From NCBI GenBank assembly GCA_023078555.1, contig CM041201.1:8625172-8689171 (forward strand): 64,000 nucleotides of DNA, written 5' to 3'. Under the pieces are notes generated by a model that had not been told where the DNA came from, ran no database searches, and saw only the letters and a program-made list of their open reading frames with translations. The translations under genes and the position numbers were made by a program. Source of the stretch: Ulva prolifera (taxonomy: Eukaryota > Chlorophyta > Ulvophyceae > Ulvales > Ulvaceae). Below, piece by piece: positions 50,301 to 61,998 of the stretch (within the stretch, counting starts at the first letter, position 1; each line of letters opens with the position of its first letter).

Positions 50301-53300
50301 TGAACTCGTCGGCGAGGCAGAAGACACGCAGCAGCTCGATCTCCGCCATCGTTGGCTTCAGATGCTCATTATACTCACGCAGCGTGGTGTGGGTGATGTA
50401 GTACTGTGACGCGATGCGTCCGAGGTCCGTTGCCTGGAAATTGCCTGTCTTGCGGTCGTACCTAATCAGGCTGTTGCGGTCGAGCTCCAGCGCCGCAGAG
50501 TGCACCAAATCTTTTCGCCATTTCTGCACAGTGCGAGACTTAAATTGATCTGCATGAACAGGAATAAAAGCTCCTTCATATGATCTCGCAGACAAGCAAG
50601 TGGCCTGACACTCCAGCACGGCTGCCCATGGCATGCACAAAAGACTGTGGCATTTGCATGTGTGAGTTGCTGCAGCTTCCGTGTTTCCCAGAGTCCACTG
50701 GTCGCCTGCTCCTCTGCCATCTGTAGCATAACTTATGCCATCCACTACCCCACAAGCACAGCACAGCCGGCCTGTTTTTCCCCTTGCAGCGTTTGTTCGA
50801 AGGCAAGCGTACGGAAGGTTCACACGTGCAGGGCAGCGAGGGTGCGTACCAGCAGCTTGGGGTCTTCCTCGGAGTCCCGCACAGGCACGCCATACTGCTG
50901 AGGCTTCTTCATCATGCGGATGTTGAGGTATGTGTACCCAAGCCAGTTCGCCGCATCCCGCAAATTCTGCAGCGACCCGAGAACAATCTCCGCATTCAGT
51001 GAGTCCGTCAGCCGCTTCACGAACTGGCTCTCAATCGGCAGCTGCTCATTCAGCAGCGACAGGTAGTATGTCAGCTCGGAGTGCTGTGTGATAATGATGC
51101 CTTCTCCGAAAGAGTCGTACTGAGGCCGCCCGGCACGACCCAGCATCTGCATCACATCCTGTGGAGACAATTCGTCCCAGCCGGACTTCACTGGGTTGTA
51201 CACCTGGGTGCCCTTGATGATGACCGTGTGGGCAGGCAGATTGACACCCCAGGCGAGAGTGGCTGTTGACACAAGGATCTTCACATGGCCAGCAGCAAAC
51301 AGGTCCTCCACGTTGGTACGGTCCACACGCTTCATGCCAGCATGGTGAGTTGCAAAGCCATACGGCAGCACATCCTTTAGCACCACGTCTGCGGTGCTCT
51401 CTGCTTCGCTCTACACACCAGGCGACACTGGTCAGACAGTTGCATGCATGTCATCCGGACATGGGCCTGGAGCGGGGGCCACCGACAGGCTCAGAATTTA
51501 CACTGCTCAGCTCAAGCAATGGCAGTGTAGGACAGGCTGAACAACGTGCTACAGACTGTGAATGCAAATGCACATGGAACGCCAGCAGATCCACCAAGGC
51601 ACACTGTGAGAGTCCAGACAGTCAGCTGCTGACATGCCATCTCACATATCTGATAGATTGCCTGCCTCGAGACCAGTGTGAGATCTCGCTGTCGGGTACC
51701 AACAGGACTGTGCAGTGCGCTTTCTGCGTGCACGCACGCCTGTGGACACTCGTACGCATGCATGGGCACAGCGCACAGCGCAGCCGCACCTGCAGGATCT
51801 CGCGGCTGCTGGCGTCGGTGCTCATGATCTTGTTCAGCTGCTCGTCCTCCGTCGCCTTGTCCCGAAGGAACCGCGCCGTCTTCGCCGTCTCCTTGCGGCT
51901 GTGCACGAAGATCAGCACCTGGTGCTTTCCGGCCGCGTCCATGATCTTCTTGTAGCAGATCTCGTTCATCAGCTGGAAGCGCTGCAGCGGCTTCTTGATG
52001 GTGACACCAATAAACGTCTGCGCCAGCGGGCACGGGCGGAAGGCCGCGGAGAAGAAGAAGCAGTGGTCGGGCTTGACGCGCAGCAGCGTGCCAACGTCCC
52101 GGTAGTTGGGCAGCGTCGCCGACAGCCCCACCAGCCGCACCATCTCTGCAGTGCTCTCCACCTGCCGCAGTGTCCTGCAGCAACGACAGTGCACTCGCTG
52201 GGGCGGTGAAGCCAGGCCACATCAGCACTATCACGACATGATGATGCCCTGTGAAAGACGAGACGTCTTCCCCGAACGGACGGGATGATCCGTGTTCCAC
52301 TTGACTATGTGAAAACTTCCAGCGGTCTGATGTCCAAGTGACCATTGCCGACGATGCTGTACTCTCATACACGGACATATGGCCTAACCACGCCTCACCA
52401 CATATCGCCACATTGGTGCCACCGCTCTGTGAACCGTAAGTCGTGCATCAGAATCCGGACAGTTTTCTGCAGTCGCCATAGGTCCCGAGGCGTACGAGTT
52501 GCAGCGATGCCGATCCACGCAGGTGCACTGGACACACGGCCCTGTCACCCAGGGCAGCCTTTGAGACAGCGCCTTGACAGAAGTCAACAGCGCCCAGCCT
52601 ACGCAGCTCCAGCTGGGGACGCACCGAGCAATGATGCACTCCAGCACCGGCCCGCGGTCGTCGTGCAGCAGGTGCACCTCGTCAATGATCACCAGCTTCA
52701 CAAGCTGCGTGTACGTGCGCTCCCCGGCGCGCCGCGTCACGATGTCCCACTTCTCCGGCGTCGTCACAATGATCTGCGTCTCCTCGATCTCCGCCTTGGA
52801 CAGCCCGACGTCGCCCGTCAGCTCCCGCGTGCGGATGCCGTACCGCTCATCCAGACGCTTCTGGAAGTTTCCGACCATCTCGGCGACGAGCGCCTTCATC
52901 GGCGCGATGTACACGATCTTGAACGCGTCCTTGTTGATGGAGCCATCTGGCTGCAGGGCGGAGCCGAGGACCTGGAGGATCGAGAGCATGGCGACGTTGG
53001 TCTTGCCGGCGCCCGTCGGCGCGCACAGGAGCATGTTGTTCGCGGTGTGAAGCGCTGTGTCGCAGACCTTGCTCTGCACGGCGTTGAGCGACGACATGCC
53101 CTCAAACGCGGGCTGCGCCCACTCTGGCAGCTCGGTGATCGGGGTGAGCTTCTGGCTCTTGGCGTCCTGCTTCTTTGGCGGTGGTATGCACACCTGCAGT
53201 GCTGCCAGGGTTGAACTTTTGGTCTCATCTAAAATGGGAGCTGGGGGTGGGACTGTGTGACTGGGTCTGGCCGTTGCTGCTACGTAGCGGTTCCCAATCG

Positions 53301-55852
53301 TCTGCTGCCATTCAGAAGTGCCCAGGCGCTGGCGCTCAGCAGCAATTCCGCTGCTGCGCATTCAAGATCCAGCACCCCTGAGAGCTGCCGGTACCACAGA
53401 AGCACACATGCAGCACGGTTCATATCGCACAGCAAAACGCGTATGCACTGCCACACGCCTGCTGCACCCTAAATCGCTGCAACAGACATCCCTGCCAGGC
53501 GGAAAACTGCAGGCGGCACACGTCAGGCTGCACAAACGCACGGGCCACGGCATGGCATACGCTGCAGGGGGCCCTGCAGGCCGCGGCAACACCGCACCTC
53601 CTCATAGCCCTTCTCCAGCCTCCGGAACGTCTCCTTCGGCAGCTGCACCTTCTTCGTCGCAAAGTAGTGCCCCCCACCCTCAAACTGCAGGCTCTCCAGG
53701 TCCAGCACCTGCCGCGCCGCGACCTCCGTGTCCACCACCTCCGCACCCTTCGCCCCACCCTCATGCTCATGCAGGCGCCGCGCCTCATTTTGCACGCCCT
53801 GAATCATAGCGTTCTTGCGGTCGCGCGCCGACGCGCGCGTCGCCTTGAGCTGCGCAAGGATATCCGTCAGGCTCGGGTCCTTGAACATCTCAGCCTCGAT
53901 CCCGGCCGTCTCCTCGTCGCTCTTCGCACGCATGAGCCGTGTGCACCATGCGACCTTGTTCCGGTTCGCCACCAGAACCTTGATCAGCTCGAAGTTCTTA
54001 TACCCGAGGTGGTACACGAGGTCGGGCTCGAGCTCCGCGCCGTCGCGGTCGCCGGCGAGCAGGCGCAGGACGTCGCGGTCCTTCTGCTGCGCAGCCGCGG
54101 CGTCCAGCGGCTCGCCCTGCTTCTTGAACGCGTCGGCGATCGCACGCTGCAGCCAGTAGGCGTCGATGTCGGTGACGGGCAGCGCGAGCTCGTCCTCGTC
54201 CCCGGCGCCGAGGTCCATCTGGGCGTTGAGGTTGGCGGCGCCGGCGGCGTCCTCGCCCCCCGCGTCATCCTCGTCATCACTCGGTACAACCGTCGCCAGC
54301 ATCGCTACACCATATCAGCGTCATATCACCAATGTGCCTCTTCTGCTATCATTCTTACCATTATTCAGTTTAGGGTCACACCAGATGACCAGCAATATGG
54401 GATAGCTTCCCGCACAAATGTGGGCGGTACATAACGACAGGGCTACAGAGGCTCACCGTTGGCGGCCTCGTCCTCGTCAACCTCATCGTCAAAGTCCACC
54501 GCGACACCCATCTCATCGTCCGTGCCGCCGCCCGCGCCCTCCTCCTCTGCCCCCCAGTCCGTGATGCGGTTGCCGACATCGATGAACTCGTGGAAGTGGT
54601 CCTTCAGATCCTGCTCGCTGCACTCCAGCAACTCCCGCACCTCTTTCTCCTTGTCGGGAACCTGCCCGTCACACACACCATCAGCACGACGGCAGGCTAG
54701 GGTTCTAGGGCACTTGTTGCCCCTAAAATGGCGGCGCATTAACCGCGGCAATACAAAGGACAGACATGTCCTCTGTGCAGAGGCCACAGAGGTTGGCCAG
54801 CTGGAGTCAAGCTGTTGTAGCTGATCAAACTGGGTGAATTGTACATGTTAAGCCGAGATTGCGTGTGCTGCGGTCATGGGACCTCTGACAGGATGAGGCG
54901 AATTTAGAACAGAAGATGACAGCGCCACCTGGACACGCTATGTACACTAGCACAACAGTATAGATGCGCGAGCTGGGTGAGACAAAGTGGCGTGGAAGCT
55001 GCCTAACCACGATCAGGTAGCACACCCGTTTGTTGTCGTCCTTGAGGACTGTCAGCACCTCCTCTGCTGCACCGTACAGGATCTCTGTGGGATAGTCGCC
55101 CAGACGAGCCTGCACCATCTGCAGGAGAATGCCGTAGGCGTCTCGGGTCTCACGGGACTTGGGCTGGTACGAGCCAAATCTGTCCGCCTCGAGCACAGTG
55201 TTGACACGGGCCCGCTTGGCTGTTGCCGCTTCGCTGGCTGGGGCTGACCTGCATCCATCGGTACCTGTCGCAGGCAGACCACGGCTGTTGTGAAGAGTCA
55301 TAAATGCTGTGGGCCTGCTGGATAGTGGCTCAGTGACCAAGATGTCCCGAGAAACTATCGCAGGGTTGCCTGAGCAATGGAAAACCGCCAGGGGCGCGAG
55401 TGAGCATGCAAATACACGTCAGAAACTCGCCAAGAGCTTACTTTGGCTTGCGCTTCTTGAGCTCTTCCAGCTCGTCTGGGAGCGTGTGTGCAGCCCTGTC
55501 GCCCATCTTGTGCAGCCTTCGGCCCGAGAGTGTCTCAGGCTCTCCAGTGGGCTCCTTGCCCTTTGGACGGCCCTCACGATTTGCTGTCAGCACCAAGTTG
55601 GCGTTCTGCAGCAGAATGCGAAGTGTGCATGATCGTGCTGTATGCTGTGAAACCTGAGCACATCTTATTGGCAATAACCCACGTCCACCCAGATCATATG
55701 CCCAGACCGCATGAGCTTTTCCAGACATGCAAGGTATATGTTGGCCAGTTTGGGACAACCGTTAGGAGTCGTGCACTTACCAGATGATAGTCATTCTGCC
55801 TCTTTCTGGCATACGCCTCAGCGCCGGATCCCCGATCTTCAGGTCCAGCCAT
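44305..55852 (-). CDS. BRR2: U5 snRNP 200-kDa RNA helicase BRR2
   Basis: Eighteen exons, all phases closing, give 2,196 residues: 55852-55781, 55605-55442, 55248-55026, 54661-54457, 54304-53598, 53193-52625, 52174-51790, 51410-50826, 50523-50182, 50031-49760, 49536-49320, 49028-48411, 48089-47703, 47326-47021, 46771-46490, 46167-45634, 45477-45073 and 44622-44305. BRR2 unwinds U4/U6 to activate the spliceosome. The first Ski2-like cassette is intact: [48 protein letters not shown]. The second keeps APTGSGKT and DELHLL, but has GLGSSMAD for motif III and QMLGLASRP for motif VI, the degeneration expected of the inactive BRR2 cassette. Each is followed by a Sec63 unit; the protein ends near [13 protein letters not shown]. 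The N-terminal region has NLVLTANR and an acidic segment as in other BRR2 proteins. Head-to-head with eL6. Confidence 0.98.
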
Positions 55853-56308
55853 GTTCCTTTACGTACAGTACCTAGACAAAAGTTACAAATGTTGGCCCTG
55901 ATGATCGGCAGGCAACTGCCATATTGAAGCTCGGTCGCGAGCTATGTCTCGCCAAGTAGACCGGATAGAGCCAAGACAGTTCGAAATGGCAATCCGCGCA
56001 GCCAAGCTCGTGACAGTAGTTTCAGAAAATGCAGTCGTGTTGCCGTCATTCTTGATCCCACGATTAGAGCGCGTCGATACTTTCCCTTGTATCGTGAGGC
56101 TTCAGAGTGCGCATACAGTAGTGCACTTATGCCACAAAATACATGCATGATGGGTTCTCCGCGGCGGCCTGACAAAGCCCCCCAGAGTCGAAGCTTGCGA
56201 CAAGGGGGATTCGCAGGCCCCGAAGACGACAAATTGCCTGATTGCGCACTTGGCCTCCCTTTCGTCGTCAGGTATTCGGTATCGTAGACGCTCAGTTGCT
56301 CCGGGACC
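55853..56308. promoter_or_regulatory. bidirectional promoter of BRR2 and eL6
   Basis: 456 nt between divergent ATGs. Both genes are constitutive housekeeping genes, so shared regulation is plausible. No motif was identified with confidence. Confidence 0.45.
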
Positions 56309-57083
56309 ATGGCGGGTAAAGCAGCGCAGGTGAGAGGCCTTCCTTGGGACTCGAATGGCGAAAGGCCTCCAGAAACACGAATAATGCTTGTTGTGTGACG
56401 ATTGCTCAGAATGTCATAGCTTCGTGGTTCTGTCGCGCAATGACGACGGCTGGGTTGCCTGTGGCACTCCTAGCGCTGATCTCTGCGCTTCAGCGCGCAC
56501 ACCAGTGCGTTCAGGCTTGCGATAAACTCGTACTCAACTTGTGCAGAAGGCCACTAAGGCCCCCAAGACTAAACTCCCGGGGCGCTTCTACCCAGCGGAT
56601 GATGTGAAGAAGACCACCAAGGAGACAACTGCACCGAAGCCAACCAAGCTCAGGGCGTCCATCACACCCGGAACAGTCCTCATCCTGCTGGCTGGGCGCT
56701 TCAAAGGAAAGCGTGTAGTTTTCCTGAAGCAGCTTAAGTCTGGGCTGCTACTTGTATCTGGCCCATACAAGGTAAATGGCGTTCCAGCACGCCGGGTCAG
56801 CCAGGCATACGTGATTGCCACATCCACGAAGGTGGAACTCCCAGCTGGCCTGAACGTCGACAAGTTCGACGACGCATTCTTCAAGCAGGCAGATTCCGCA
56901 TCAAAGAAGTCGGACGAGATGTTTGCACAAGAGTCAGCTCCTACACTCACACAGGAGTACATCGCAGCACAAAAGGAAGTTGATGCAGCTTTGGTGAAGG
57001 CCATCTCCCCCGAGATCACCGCTTACCTGTCAGCGCGATTCTCGCTGCACGATGGCGACAGGCCTCACCTGATGAAGTTCTAG
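56309..57083 (+). CDS. RPL6: 60S ribosomal protein eL6
   Basis: Two exons: 56309-56329 (MAGKAAQ) and 56547-57083, 185 residues in all. This is a structural protein of the large cytosolic ribosomal subunit. Family motifs are evident: [20 protein letters not shown] followed by [40 protein letters not shown], and the end [16 protein letters not shown]. Length is slightly below plant eL6 (about 230) because the N-terminal extension is short. The seven-codon first exon is typical of ribosomal protein genes. The 5' intron follows GCGCAG|GTGAGA and ends TGTGCAG. Confidence 0.97.
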
Positions 57084-57112
57084 GTGTGTAGGTCCAGCCG
57101 TGCACAGTTTGA

Positions 57113-57117
57113 TGTAA
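57113..57117 (+). terminator. putative TGTAA poly(A) signal
   Basis: TGTAA lies 30 nt after the eL6 stop, a normal distance for a green-algal poly(A) signal. Confidence 0.5.
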
Positions 57118-57572
57118 CGTCCCAGCCTTCAGCAGCCAGGAATTAGACACCACACCCTCGGCGTCGATTGGGCCTGATTCCTTGAACAGCGTGGCTTGAG
57201 GTGGGTGGTACCCGGCAGCCCTGATTGACACGGATCACCCTTGCATTTCTCTCCATATCTCAGCGCACTATCGCTGCACATGCATCAGCAATGGTGTTGA
57301 GCATTTCTCTGCTCTGGATGCAAATTGAAGGGCATGGACACCATCAGATACCTCGGTGGACTCACAATACTACAATGAAAGTACACGATCGATCTTCATC
57401 GTACAACTTTGATTCCTTGTCATTGTCCTTGTGATGTTTCACTGTAGCTATGCAGCAGCTGTGGCACTGCACTTGTGGTTTGTAGCGCCACAGATGTTAT
57501 GGCTCTCTTGTATGTGATCGGTCTACACAAAACAGTGTACTTTACTTTGAGTCAACAGCGGTGCCAACAATT

Positions 57573-57577
57573 TTACA
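57573..57577 (-). terminator. putative TGTAA poly(A) signal
   Basis: TTACA on the + strand (TGTAA on minus), 13 nt after the adenylate kinase stop. Confidence 0.35.
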
Positions 57578-57589
57578 CAAACAACACGT

Positions 57590-58895
57590 TCAAGCTATGA
57601 CTTCGTCCAAGGCTGCCTCAATTTGGCCGAAAACAGCGTCCATGGACACGTTGCCGTCAATCTGCACAATCTCGTTGCTGTACAGGTCCTCAATCGGCTT
57701 GATGTTGTCCTTGTACACCTTGATCCGAGTCATTGCTGCTTCCTCAGTGTCATCTCCCCTCTACAGGCACAGAACATGTCCCACTGCTGCCTACTGATAG
57801 ACTACCAAGCATACATCAACGTGATCTAGCATTCCATGTGGACGGACGCCACAGAACAATCTACAGCGCAAGGTACAAGAGCATCACATACCCAGATGCA
57901 GACATGCATTGTCGCAAGTAAGAGAAAGAGCTCACCTGCTTCAGCCGGCTTTCAATCTCTGGCGGAGGTGGCTTGAAAGTCATGTGGTAGATCTCTCCAG
58001 TCTCGGGGTCCAATCGGCGACCCACTACCCGATCGACGATGGCCGCGTCAGGCACAGTGATGAGGAGAACAACATCTGGGCGGATGCTGTTGGACTCCAG
58101 AGCCTGAGCCTGTGACGCAGATCGGGGGTAGCCATCCAAGAGCCAGCCTGACTTAGCTGTGTCCTCGCTGCCAAGACGATCCACAACCATCTGCACGACA
58201 ACCTCGTCCGGGACCAGGTTGCCAGAATCCATGAATCCTTTGGCTTCTAGTCCGATTGGGGAGCCTGCTGCAACCTCGTCACGGAGGAGGTCCCCAACCG
58301 AGATGTGATCGAGTCCGTACTACACACACTGTCCGCTTGTGTTCCCCCAAGACAGTTACATCAGCCAACGCAGGAGGCTTTTTTTTTTTTTTTTAGCGGC
58401 TTCGGTGCGCAATGTACCATATAAAATTTTATGGGAGTCACATTGCACAGTGCTCATACGCGCTGTGTGAAGCGTACCTTCTCAACAATCTTGGCACACT
58501 GAGTTCCCTTCCCGCATCCTGGAGGCCCAGCGATCATGACCTTTGAGGCTTGGCATACCTGCGAGGGATAATCTAGGTGATCAGGGATTTGGGACAGAAG
58601 TCAACTCATGCGCAGCGGATGCGATCTCGCAGGCTGGGAGCACACCACTGCACGAGCTTGCCTAGATGGCGCTGCTCGCTGGGGTGCCATCCTGCCGCCC
58701 ACCGCTGCATGCGCACGTGCATTCGTTTGATGCATTCTGTATTATTGGCACTGCTTATTCGATTCGACGTTCTGGACATCTCGTCTACACTTCGTGAGAA
58801 GTGCTCCGGCCACGGGACACTCCTCTCGGGTAATCCACAGCGTGATAAACATGCAAGAAACGCCCCAAGAATACCTGGCTGTTGAAGAACATCAT
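57590..58895 (-). CDS. adenylate kinase, chloroplast-type
   Basis: Exons 58558-58478, 58319-57936 and 57760-57590 are secure and encode 211 residues; a seven-codon first exon at 58895-58875 (MMFFNSQ) fits in phase. The enzyme interconverts 2 ADP with ATP and AMP. Motifs: P-loop GPPGCGKGTQ, DHISVGDLLRDE, GNLVPDEVVV, GWLLDGYPRS, VVGRRLDPETGEIYH, and DDTEEA for the Arg/Asp lid region. GRRLDPETGEIYH with the short lid and RPDVVLLITVPD match plant chloroplast AMK2-type enzymes more than the cytosolic form. With the proposed start there is no transit peptide; either an upstream exon is missed or the enzyme is cytosolic. An alternative ATG at about 58932 has a good GTGCGC donor but wrong phase. Confidence 0.9.
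58379..58394. repeat. 16-base poly(T) run
   Basis: Sixteen T on the + strand (poly(A) on the sense strand) in the first large intron of the adenylate kinase gene. Confidence 0.9.
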
Positions 58896-60262
58896 TGCAG
58901 CGCACCTGGCGTCCTGATTTGTTGAGCACTCATCTTGCCTGAACAATTGCCGTCGACGCCTTTCAAAATCGCAAGCTAGCCGTCCGCAAAGTCGCCTGAT
59001 TCACGAGAGGCCAGTGGTACAAAAGAGCGATAAAACTGTAGGAGTTCATACTCCTTGCCCCGGGCCATTCTGGGATAGTTGCAGCCCGGGGCGCCACGGG
59101 TTCTCAGCTCCAACCCTGTGTATATTTGAAGCTGCACCTATAGCCACTTGGCACTTGCAAGGAGCATCTTGGATGTTTATTTTGCATTCACGCACCGTGA
59201 GCTGAACGTTTCAGTTCATCATTGATCTGACTCCCAAGTTTTCACTATGCCACTGATATCTTCATGAGAAGAAAGATTCCGTACTGCCGCTACATCCAAG
59301 TACACATGCGCACTATGCATGCGAAATGAAATCTGCATCGAGGTAATTCCCAGGACCAGGTGCACGTCATGTATGAATAGCACTGCCTGTCTATCAGCAT
59401 TCTAATCCACCCAAGGAAAACGGGCCCTTGGCACAGCAGCGGGCAGTGGCAGATTTAGAGGGAATTCTGCTGATCGATGACATGACTTCAGATCTACCTG
59501 TACTTGCATGCCTGGTTCAGCAGGGGAAAACATTTTGGCTCCCACGTCACCCGTAATCACATACTTTAAGCTGGCCTCGCAAGATCTCAGACCGAGGGAG
59601 CAGTGCCTCATGGACACTTGTATGCCTGAACAATGGATAGGACCGGCGTCGGAAAATGACAGTTACTGGTTGTAGCATATGCACCGTCGCGACGCGTCGT
59701 AGGCTCTACTCCACTTTGGATCCGGAAGCATGACACCCAGCATGATCAGGAAGGTGACGCAGATGACCCTCTCGATCCGAAAACACATATAATTGCTCCG
59801 GCATATTAATAATCTACAATTCGCCAGCCGGCCATCCACAAGTACATGATAGACAATAGCACGACACGAGTGGTGGCTCTTTGCATTTGAGGACAGGGTA
59901 TCGGCACATGGCATTGACATGTGATCAGTGGACTGAGTGCAACCAATGCGAGGTCACTGTTTTACATGGTACAAGAATCTTGAAAGGGACGAAGCAGCTG
60001 ATCCCGCAAAAATTCGGGAAAATTCTGATCATGTTTCCTACATCAGCCTGGTAGAATTTGCTGTCAGCACAGATGTAGCGTTTCCGCCCCACCGCCACCT
60101 GAGCCAAACAATGTAGATGCCAGTATGCAATTCCAGTACTCTGGAAGCTGCATCTCACAGTCCACAGCCGGAGCGCAGGCAAAAGTCAACGCGGCTTCTA
60201 TGGCAGCTTCACAAACCAGCCGGGTGGCTGACTCTGTTGCGGAAATCACGCGGAGAGCAGGG
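58896..60262. other. long intergenic region
   Basis: 1.35 kb between the proposed adenylate kinase start and the VPS55 stop. No exon recognised on either strand. It should include the adenylate kinase promoter, possibly a missed first exon, and the VPS55 3' end. Confidence 0.45.
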
Positions 60263-61150
60263 TCAATAGTAGCCCTCCTGTGTGGCGTAATCGTATACTG
60301 CTACCATAGCGCCAATAGATGCAGCTGCACAAATCTCTATTAGCATAGCCCCAGTTTTGATATAGTCGGCATGACTCAAGATGGCCGGGACGGCAACAAG
60401 GCCGACGGCCGAGAACCCAGTCAGGAACTTTCCAGCTTCCATCCACCTGCAGCAGCATCCTCAGCATGACAACCCCACTTCTTGCTTCAGGAGCTCATGC
60501 AGCTGCCTTTGGTACTCCTTGTGCACGGGTGTAGAAACAGCACTGCAGCGCAAAGCTGGCAGACTGGGTGCAGGTTTTAGGGGACATACAATCAATAGGA
60601 ACGCTGATGTGCTTGCTGTCGTTGAGCAAATGGTATGCAATTTACAGTCTGATCTACAGCTGCATGCTGTACAAACAGGTCACGGGATAGCAGTCTCGGA
60701 ATTGAGTGCCGGGTGCAGTACACATACTGCATGAATCTGCGGCACACCGGGTAGGTGGTCATCTTGCATGTTCCTTTTGTGGGCACATTGGAGTTTTTTT
60801 TCTTTTTCTTTTTTTTTGAGGGGCAGGGGGGGGGGGGGGGGGGGGGGGCAGCATCGCACCTGACCTCCATGCCGCTGCTGTAGAAACCATCACCTGCTGC
60901 AGCACCGAAGAAGAGGTATGGCATCGGAATCAACACATAGAAGAATATTGTGAGCATGGGCCACCAGTTGTTATATAGAATGCATCCCTGCAGCACAGTA
61001 GCAGTGACAGCTGGCATGTGTTGGTAGCTTTGCGGCACTGCAACACCACTCACGCCGGTTTGTGAATCCACAAATCAGATATGAACGACGGGCCGCACCA
61101 AAAACTGCAGCAACATGCCCAGCACAAATAGCAGTGACAGTACAAGGATC
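60263..61150 (-). CDS. VPS55: VPS55/LEPROT-family endosomal membrane protein (5' exon missing)
   Basis: Three exons are clear: 61150-61099, 60987-60860 and 60446-60263, closing in phase. A short first exon with the start codon lies upstream and was not found. The product (about 121 residues as seen; the family is ~130-140) has four hydrophobic helices: LVLSLLFVLGMLLQFL; CILYNNWWPMLTIFFYVLIP; FLTGFSAVGLVAVPAILSH; and GAMLIEICAAASIGAMVAVY. YNNWWPML-x-x-x-x-Y-V-L-I-P-M-P-x-L-F-F-G is diagnostic. VPS55 forms a complex with VPS68 in yeast and acts in endosome-to-vacuole trafficking; the animal member LEPROT affects receptor surface levels. The 5' splice site of the last intron is followed by a 23-base C run. 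Confidence 0.92.
60826..60848 (-). repeat. poly(C) tract (G on + strand) with adjacent A/G-rich tract
   Basis: Twenty-three G on the + strand (C on the VPS55 sense strand), starting 10 nt after the 5' splice site at 60859. It is followed on the sense strand by a short CTGCCCCTC and then an A-rich purine tract (+ strand 60794-60818, T-rich). Confidence 0.95.
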
Positions 61151-61998
61151 CTGCAGACACGCAGGACTTCTAGTTAGCACAACGTGTCGGTTTGATCACA
61201 GTTCTCCAACAGACACAAGCTGTGCTTGATCGACCTCCAGACTGCGCAAGCAACGATCAACGATGCAAGAAAGGCTAATCCTGAAGATTTTGCTGACTGC
61301 CAGCGATCAGGCTCTTGCCACAGAAGCGTACGCTGCACGTATGGCAAACCTGTTACTCGTTACGTGCTCGGGTCATTGATAAAATCGCAGTCATGCAGCC
61401 ATTCAGATTGATGTACGTATCAACAGCTTCCACTCGCGTGCGATAGTGCGTACTCGTGTGCTCCATTTTTAATCACCTCTATGTTCAGTGTGCGAGGCTT
61501 GTCATCTGGTGCGATACACGCACTCTGCCGGCACAGGCAATTGAGGGCTACCACCTACCAGTGCAGGCATTGAGTGTCAACGGGGGTTCAGAAAGGCGCA
61601 GACTATAACGTTTGCTTCAGAACGCAGAACGCACACATATGTAGTCGTGTCGCGAGGCGTTGTCCCCGTTCAAAACAGCTTGCAAAAAAGACCCCCCCAG
61701 AACATTCCTCAATAATGGAGTCGTATGGAGAGACTTTGGTGTAACTTTGTGCACGGAGTATTTGCCATGTCGGTCGCGCGGGCCAATGCATGCACTCCCA
61801 CTTGACGAGAAATGGAGTGACACAAAAACTGGGGTGCGCTCAGATCCCTCTTGGTTTGGACCAAGGCGTTTCCGAGACACCCCGTGCGATCAACTACTGA
61901 CTCCTGCTCATGGCTCGGTTTCGTTACGGCAGTCGTTCGCCTGATGTACTGTTAAGGTCACGTCTCCGGCTGCATGCAATCATCATTGGCCACTTCCG
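61151..61998. promoter_or_regulatory. divergent region between VPS55 and CAF-1 p60
   Basis: About 850 nt. It includes the missing first exon of VPS55 and both promoters. Open frames near 61603-61944 on both strands show no family similarity. Confidence 0.4.

Larger units (their letters stand above)
57084..57589. other. convergent 3' regions of eL6 and adenylate kinase
   Basis: 506 nt holding the two 3' untranslated regions. No additional gene seen. Confidence 0.6.

Noticed and set aside
60826-60848. Poly(G) with adjacent T-rich run as a retroposon tail
   Set aside because: No poly(A)-ended element or target duplication is present, and the same homopolymer position recurs in two other introns.
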